From Setophaga petechia (Eukaryota > Chordata > Aves > Passeriformes > Parulidae): a stretch of 64,000 nt of DNA. How positions within the stretch are numbered: position 1 is the stretch's first letter; each line of letters begins with the position of its first letter. The notes under the pieces were generated by a model. That model did not search any database. It was not told the origin of the DNA and was given only the letters and a program-made list of their open reading frames with translations. This document shows positions 54,501-63,500 of the stretch, in pieces. The stretch lies in NCBI GenBank assembly GCA_024362935.1, contig JANCRA010000012.1:9920001-9984000 (forward strand). The letters run 5' to 3'. The position numbers and the translations under genes are program-made.

Positions 54501-57500
54501 GTATGGATGTCTGATAACTCCAAATAACCGCAACCAAGGAGTGCTGCTGGAGTATTCTGTGAATGGTGGAATCACGTGGAGCCTCTTAATGGAAATTTTC
54601 TATGATCAATTCAGCAAGCCTGGGTTTGTAGATACCTTCTTTCTGCCTGTGTAAATTTCTCTGCTAAAGTCAGGTGGTCTTGAATGTTTCACCAGAACCT
54701 GTGGGATATATTAGTGCTGTGGTTTGGATGTCAGGTTGGAATGTACGAGTTCAGCTTGTACAGTCCTAGAGATGTTTATTAATGGCCTTGGTGCATGTGA
54801 GGGCATCAGCATTTATTCAGCTGCTAGGCCAGAAATACAAGAATACCTAGGAGCCTGTAGCACTCTGGTAGATTTGCAAATGGTTGCAGAAGATAAATTA
54901 ATAGTCTATCCTGTTCTTAAAGCTGCTAACCTTTGCAATCTATTTCTTTATTGGCAACATCATAAAATCACTGATTGTTATAAGTTAGTTACAAAATGGT
55001 GTGGCTAGGAGAAACTGCATATCTGCAGTTATCCACCAAAAGGATGGATACACTCAAGCCCTACTTTCAGATGTTTATGAAATTCAAATCATGGATATAT
55101 GTGATCTGACTATTTTCTCACTGACTAATTTTAAAGATTCACAGAAAATGGGGATTTGAGGGACCCATTATTTGTTATTTTATTCAAGCACACCAAGAAT
55201 CACTAGCACTTTAATTGGACATGAGATTTCAGTGTACTATTTTCTACTATTGCAATGGAACAGATAAAATTGTACTGGAACATTGTTATCTGCTGAATAG
55301 CTCCAGGTTGAAAAAAGCAATCTTTATTTCATTTGCACACTCTCCTTCTTAACACTTCCCTTAATAAGGGCCTTATGGCCATACCCTGCTGGTCCAGACC
55401 ATTGCATTCAGTCCCATAAGGACACCTGGAGCAAGTGAGGTTGTTCAAACCATGCCACAGTCTGGGTGCTGACCATTTCCATCTCTCTCTGAGCCCCTGT
55501 CCCAGGGATGACATTGGGAGTGATCAGAAGGATTTTTTTCCCGAAATATCTCCTAGAGGAATATAGGCTAGACCGGTCTTTCTCATCTTTCCCAAATTCC
55601 ATGTATTTTAGGAAACATCAGGAATGATCAGGAATGGATTTTGTCAAAGCACCCAGCACAGAGCATTGTGAAGTGTCCTCCTCTCGCAGCTTTCCCACAA
55701 CTAATCCCCAGCTTTTATTCCAGCTTTGTGAACATCCTCCTTCCCTACGACGCCAAAACCATCGGGACCCGCTTCCGCTGGTGGCAGCCCAAGCACGACG
55801 GGCTGGACCAGAACGACTGGGCCATCGACAACGTGCTGATCTCGGGCTCGGCCGACCAGCGCACGGTGATGCTGGACACCTTCAGCAGCGCCCCGCTGCC
55901 GCAGCACGAGCGCGCCCCGGCCGACGCGGGGCCCGCCGGCAGCACCGCCTTCGACATGGCCCTGCAGGACAAAACCACGGGTAAAACTCCCACCTGTGTC
56001 CCAGTTAGGGAGTGAGCAGCCAGTGCAGTGATGTGCAGGTCTGGCTGAGCCTCGGACTCTCTGTCTCACTGTGATGGTGACTGTTGAGCGGATTTCCCGG
56101 TTGCGGCTAAAATGAGGCCTAGTAGGGGTAGTGTAGGAGTTTGGGAGGGAGTGGGGAGTTGATGGATTTCTCAGGTGAGAAATCTACCTGAGAAATTTTG
56201 TGGCGGAGGCCAGTCATGGTATGCCAGAGGCTGAGTCCAATGTCCCCAATTTGGTTGTAAAGTACAGCTTGAAGGGCAGCAGTATTGGCTTCTGCCCGCC
56301 CATGTCATCAGCTGATTAGTAGGAAAGACATGATTCCAACTCCTTCCCAGCCAAGGAATAGGACAATTCCGTTGCTGTAGAGGCCCTGTCTTTTGATTTT
56401 TGTTTGCAAAAAGCAAAATGAAAAGATGCAATGCAGCTTTTTTTACTGCATGAGTTTATTTAGAGAGTTAATTTATTTTAAAAGGGAAAAAATGTAATTT
56501 AAAAGTGACAGGTTATTCTAAGCAAATTTCTTACCCCGAGTGCCTATTCACTATTTACTAACTTTAAAAAAAATTCTTTAAGGAATTTAAGTTACATTTT
56601 ACAACTAAATGTTGTCATTATAGTGTAAGAGTTCTATTGTCATTACGTTGTAAGGGTTCCATATTGCTAGAGTTTCGTGCCTCCTTGATGTTTCTTGTAG
56701 GCAGCTCCTCTAGGCACTGACTCTTCCTCATCCTCACAGCAGCCAACTGACTCCAGTTCTTCCCTCAGCCAACCAATCCCCCCTTTTATAACACTCTTCT
56801 TATTGGCCACAGGTGTGGCCTGCTCCTAATCCTTAATAATTAACCCAGCTGCAACTCTTTAGGGGGTATGATTACATTCTAGACTACCTTTATTTACCTT
56901 TTATATTCTATTCCCCTGCAACTAAATTTTGTAGAACATGCATTTTTGTATGTTTATAAGGCTTAACAGCAACCAGTGCTGGGGTACACTTTGTGCAGAC
57001 ATGTAGGCAACACCCATCAAAAGGCTCTCCCAAAATGTTAAGTGCAATAGATGTTCATATTTTAAGTAAGTCTCAGATCCTTACTTCTTTAATATTAAAA
57101 AATAATGCTGTAATGCTTGTCTATGTGAGCAAGCTCATTAGTAAGCTTTCAGCAAGTAAGCAGTAAACTTACTCAATTAAGGGGTGCTTTCAGCAATAAA
57201 TGTGATAAATGTAATACATATTTATATGGGAACAACAGGGTACTGACATTCTCAGGGGCAATACTAAATAATTCTCATGTAGGCTGAAAAATAAAGCTAT
57301 GAATCACCTTCTGTGGTTAACACTACTCCCTATTTAATTTATATTGTCACTGTATATTACTGACCTTGCCATTTATTTTCAAGTGAATGAACACTGGTTA
57401 TTCCATGATGATTGCTCAATTGAGAGATTTTGTGATTCTCCTGATGGCGTCATGATCTGCGGGAGCCACGATGGCAGAGAGGTCTATGCAGTCACCCATG

Positions 57501-60500
57501 ACCTGACTCCTACAGAAGGCTGGATTATGCAGTTCAAGGTAAAATTTGTCTGCAGTAAACTTATTCTAAACCACACTTCGTTCCAGGTCTAAGTAGATCT
57601 TTCAGGAGGAAGGATGATGTATAGGCCTACCCAGGAGCCATTCCCTGCTGGGAAAAATGTTGTTGTTATTAGGGCATCCTCATTTTTCTCACTTACTTTT
57701 TGTTGGTCTCAGATGTGACACATTCTTCTCTTCCAGCACTGCAGTTCTATGGCCCTCATGTAATAAGGATATTGCACATCTACCAGGTGCCTATTTTGCT
57801 ACACCTGCTGGTGAGGGAAAAGCAGCTCCACAGTTGTTCACTCTCCTCCTGGGTTGTCATGCACTCACATCAAACCTGCACCCAAGTTGGCCTTTGTACA
57901 CCTCTTTACCTAAATTGAGGAAATAACCCAGCAATATATGGAAATTTTAAGAACCCTTTGCATGTCCATCCATAAAGGTGGTCTCTCTAATCTGTGGCCT
58001 TCCCTGAAATATTCAAATCTCAGGTTGTGTGGGAGGGGATATTAATTTTATTTGTTATGTGGTGCTGGGGTCTAAGGCACAAGTGTCAAAATCTGGAAAT
58101 CCAGAAATGTGAGCTATCTAGGAGAAAACAAAATTCACAATATGGTGTCTGTTCTCAGTCTTGAGAATATCAAAGAGATCTGCAGGTGACTGGTACCATA
58201 CAGGCACTGTTACTGCCATCATTTTTTCAAGCAACATTCTGCAGTGTGTTTTCAGGTTCAAACATGTTTTTAAACTCCTCCACCACAATGAATTCTTAAT
58301 TACTGATGATCTCTTCTTTATTAGGTTTCTGTTGGATGTAAACCCTCAGAAAAACTTGCACAAAATCAGGTCCATGTGCAGTACTCCACTGACTTTGGTG
58401 TTAGCTGGAGTTACTTAGTACCTCAGTGCTTACCAGCCGATCCAAAATGTTCTGGGACTGTCTCACAGCCATCTGTCTTCTTTCCCACAAAAGGATGGAA
58501 AAGAGTAACTTACACACTGCCTGAAAGCCTTGTGGGCAAGTAAGTATGAATTTGTTACTCATTTTGTCTTGGGTTGAGTTCCATCCTGGAAACACAACAG
58601 GACATCTGCCTATTCATTTTCTTTCAAGGAAATTGCAAATAGCAGCATTCATGTTCATTACATTAGGGATATCTAAAAAAATCAATTTCAGTAGATATTT
58701 CCACTACTTGTGGAAGCTCAGAAAATAGTACAGTCATGATTATATTGTGTTTAATCATCTTTTTTCAACTGAGCAAAGTTGTCTTATGCCTGTGTCTGGT
58801 TTTCTTCATTCCTTTATATCTAGTCCAGTGAGGTTTCGGTTCTACCAGAAATACTCAGATATGCAGTGGGCCATTGATAATTTCTATCTGGGCCCTGGTT
58901 GTCTGGAAAACTGTAGAGGTCATGGAGACTGCCTGAATGAGCAATGCATCTGTGATCCTGGGTATTCAGGTCCAAACTGCTACCTGACCCAGACACTGAA
59001 GGTAATTTTATTGCATGTTTTAAAGAATTAATTTTGGCATGTGTTTGACTGGGAAAGAGAAAGAGGAGATTTTGATCTCCCTGGAAATTTAGTTTTGATT
59101 CCTGTCAGCCTGTAGACAGTCAAATCCATTTTCAGCCCTTCCATCAGTTTTTTAACAAAACTATAACTGCATTATTCAAGAATGGGTTTGTTGCTTTGAA
59201 AATAACACTTAGCCTGAAAAAGCTGTGATAAAGTTCATTGTTCATCTTTTAATCATCATTATAGGATGTAAATCACCCTTGCACATGCGGTTGTATTTGA
59301 ACAAAATAGAAAGATTTTCTTTACTCTGAGAGCTTCCTGAAGTAGGGGATAAAGGAAAATGACAAAAATTAGAAAATTAATTTACATGGCTGTTTGGCTG
59401 TTACTCATGTTACCCAATAACAATCAAGTGGACTCTAGTTAGATATTGCTAATTTAAAAGTTAAAAATAACTAACTAACTCGTCTGTTGTCATGTAATTT
59501 GTATTATTATAACCCTCTGTTTTTCATCTGAAATACTAATTACATGAAAAATTATCATTGTCTCTTTGCAATTTTTAATTAGTAAGATATCCATCATATT
59601 AAGGACACTTGGGATAAAATGGTAGCAATTTTAGGGGAGTTTTACTGCTAACTCCTTAATACCAGGATCTCTGATTTTGCTGAAGAAAGATATAGAATAT
59701 TTTTTCTCCCATGCATACAGAAGCCCCCTACTGTTCCACTCTGCCATCAAAACCTTGCCACACAAACCCATGTTCATTCATTTGCACATGCCAGTTTTAA
59801 TTTGCTGCATTACCTCCCAAGTATGTTAAAATCCAGCCCTAATATATTTTCAAATTTAGCCAATTCAGTTCAAGTAGTTAAATATTCAGCCAGAAGTGAT
59901 TATGCTCAGTCACCCTGAGAAAAATTTAGTGTTCTTGAGCCCTTCAAACATGTTTAGGTCAGTTCCAGCTGTGGTTTTCAAAAACACTTGAAATCTTACT
60001 TACCTGTGCTTCATGATAAATTTCTTACTTACAGACCTTCCTGAAAGAGCGCTTTGACAATGAGGAAATTAAACCGGATTTGTGGATGTCCTTAGAAGGT
60101 GGAAATACCTGTACTGAGTGTGGAATTCTGGCAGAAGACACAACCCTGTACTTTGGAGGTGCAACTGTGAGGCAGGCTGTCACTCAAGATCTGGACCTGC
60201 GGGGGGCAAAGTAGGTCATGGTTCTGTGTCATTGTCACGGGGAGCTGGCAAAGCAGCAGGCAGCACAGCTGGTAGCTCAGGGAATTCCTGGGCCACCACA
60301 GGAGCATCTCTACCTGAGGCAGACACTTGTAGCAGCCTGCAGGGCTTCCCTGGTGGTCAGTTGCTCTCGGGGTCTCTAGCTGGTCAGAGTGACCCCGAGA
60401 TAATTTAGAAAGTCCCTTTTCCCAACCTGGCAGTCAAAGAAGGAGTCACAGCTCTTCATTTCTTGGTCTCAAGGTTGTATATTGTTTCTTATCTATAAAA

Positions 60501-63500
60501 TTCTTTCTCCTGACCTGCCAAGGTCCACTCAGCAAGACAGTCAGAGGCACTCTGCCTGCCCCCAGGGAGGTGTTATCTTTTTATACTAAAAACTACGTGT
60601 ACATTATTTACAGTGACTTACCAATACCTACTACCTATGTTAGACAGTGAGCTTCTACTCTAAACCAATCTAAAAGTGCCAACATCACAGCAGAAGATGG
60701 AGGCCAAGAAGAAGGAGAAAGGCTGGACACACCCAAATTCCTCCATCTTGCCCCTGAACCCCCATTCTAAAACCCCCAAAAATCTACTTTTCACCCCATG
60801 ATAAATTCACTATCTTTCTACTTAAACTGTTATGGCTTGCAGATCTTCATATAAGGTTGGTAATTTGCTCCATGGGTCATAATCAAAACCACAGGCATCT
60901 TGGGCTCTGTGCCAGGGTTTCTGAGCCCCCTGGCCGGGGTCTTGGCAGTCCAGGACTGCCAGAGGGATGTCCTGAATTCCAACAAGTTGCCTAAGATAAG
61001 AAATGCCTAGTCATGATGACTGGACCCAAGAAGCCCCTCTTCCACCTTCAGACCCTCGTTATCTCTCTGTAAGACCATAGGTCATGTTCGTCTCAACCCT
61101 TACTATTGGACTGTTTCCCAAAACCCCTATACCCTATATAAACCCCATTTCTCTGCTGTTCAGCAGAAGAGCTGGCCCTGTCACCCTTCACAGAAGCTGC
61201 CAATAAAGACACCTCTGTGGAACCCCATACAGCACTCCTCTCTCTCCTGTGTCTGCCAAGGCATTTAGAAGCAAAGAGCTGAAATCTCTTAAGAGCTGAA
61301 TTCACCAAAGAGCTGATCTCTTAAGAGCTGAGCTGCTTGCTAAGATTGCCTGTGGCTGGGAGCCTGCCTGAGGGACCCAGACAGATGGAACTTGGCAAGA
61401 CTTTGCTATCCAGGCACCTACAGTCAGAGAGACCCTAGAGCCCTCACTGTAACAAAATAGACACTGAGGAGATTATGATTCCCAGGGTGCTTGGGTTATG
61501 ATTTTCAAGGTGCTGATGCTTTCAGGTGAATCACAGAGAGCAAAGCTCGCCCCAGCACAGTGGAAAGGGTTTTACATGTCCAGGTGAAGCAGCAGATCCC
61601 TTTGTCCAGAAATGTCCTGGAATCAGCAACTTCTGTCCTGCAAAGAGGCAAGACACCAGTCACCAGGGCATCACTCCTGGAGGCACTAGCTGTGTCTCTC
61701 ACTGAGTTCAGAGCAGAACCTCTGCTGGTTGTTCTCTCCTGGGTGTTATCAGGAGAGCAATGGAACTCTGTCAGCTTAGACAGGCTAAGAACATGACATA
61801 GACAACTTCTGCATCATTGCTCTTGACCATATTGCTTTAATGAAGCCACACACTCTGACTTCTTAAATTTTGCAATTTTGCTGAATTACAGGAAGGAAGG
61901 GGCCTCAGGGAGTCTTTAGTCCAACCTCATTTTCAAAGCCAGGTAACACAGAATTCAGGGCAGTTTTCCCAGAACTTCATCCCATTGGATCTTTAAAAAC
62001 CTCCAAGAACAGAGATCCTACTGTCTGTCTGTACTCGAACACTTGTATTAGTGTTCAGTTACTCTCAGAATGATTCTTTTTCTTTTTTTTTTTTTTTTAC
62101 CCTGTTAAATCCATTTGGAACTTCCTATTTTTTCAGTGTATGACCTCTGGCTCTGAGCTCTGGTTCCAACCTTGCCTCAGTTTATCAACTTCTTTTATGT
62201 CCTTCATTGATACAAGGGCACCTTAACACATGGTGAACTCCCATTCCACCAGGAATCTCAGGAACTCTAAGCAAAGCAGCTCCCATCCAGTCTGTCCCTG
62301 GCTGGAACATTTGCAATGGGTTACTCCCAGGAGCAGTTCTTAGTTGAATTCCATGAAGTTCCCATGAAAATTTTTCCATTAAAACCTTTGTAGTACTTGT
62401 GTATCAGTGTTATTTGGTTAAAAATTATAACAATTTGCATTTTGAACAATTTCAGCATGTCTGTTAACAGATAGCAACCTCTGTGCAAGTCTAACAGATG
62501 TGATCATATACATTTACTCTTAGGTTTCTACAGTACTGGGGGAGAATTGGGAGTGAAAATAACATGACAACATGCCACAGACCGACTTGCAGAAAGGAAG
62601 GAGTGCTGCTAGACTACTCCATTGATGGAGGTGAGTACATACTGTATTTACAGCTGGCCTACAGTCTGGTTCTGTATCTATCCACCATGAATACCTGACA
62701 AGTCGTCAGAGATCCAAAATAAAAAGCTAATTCTTACTGGCAAAGCTATTTTTGTCCATGTGAAGATTTTTCCCCATCTAAAAGTTCCATCTATTGCTCA
62801 GAAGTTTTCCGTAATCTTCCTGCCTTATTTCAGTAATCAGTGGCTTCCACCCAAGTTGATTATTCCTTTTTACAATTGCAAGATTACTCTTGGAGTGAGT
62901 AACAGTTGCCAACTATCCTTAGAAGTTAAGCTCTATCAGAAGACCATAGCTATTACTTGTTATTTCCTATTATCTTACTTTAATCCTTTACAAAATTCTA
63001 CCATATGCTTGGTTTTACATCACTAAACCTGCATCTTTTCATTCTAGGGATATCCTGGACTTTGCTCCACGAGATGGATTACCAAAAGTACATCTCAGTG
63101 AGGCACGACTACATCCTGCTCCCCGAGCACGCCCTGACCAACACCACGCGCCTGCGCTGGTGGCAGCCCTTCACCCTCAGCAGCGGCATCGTGGTGCCCG
63201 GCCCTGAGCGGGCTCAGTGGGCTCTGGACAACATCCTCATTGGGGGAGCAGAGATCAACCCCAGCCAGCTGGTGGACACCTTTGATGATGGTAAAACAGG
63301 CTGCCACAGCTCATCTGTGGTCTGGTGTTATCTGTTCTTGACTTGCCTGAGCCCTGTGAGCTTGCAAGCAGATTTTCTTTTATTTTAACTCTGCACATTT
63401 TTCATAGACTAATGCTGTTTATATGCTATTCTTCATGCTATTCATAGAAGTGTGTAAATATATATATATATGCATGTATATATATACACACACGTATATT

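Larger units (their letters stand above)
55981..57383 (+). other. Intron 28
   Basis: 1.4 kb. It holds a mitochondrial insertion (56082-56375) and a probable antisense LTR (about 56690-56990), listed separately. The rest is AT-rich. Confidence 0.85.
60211..62523 (+). other. Intron 32, rich in transposon remains
   Basis: 2.3 kb. From left to right: antisense LTR (about 60227-60984), plus-strand LTR-like block (about 60985-61440), an unassigned segment (61441-61890), an antisense CR1 tail (about 61890-62160) and plain AT-rich sequence. Confidence 0.85.

Noticed and set aside
56171..56431. 86-codon minus-strand open frame read with the standard code
   Set aside because: It is a wrong-frame reading of the ND5-derived insertion. 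The meaningful frame needs the mitochondrial code and is broken.
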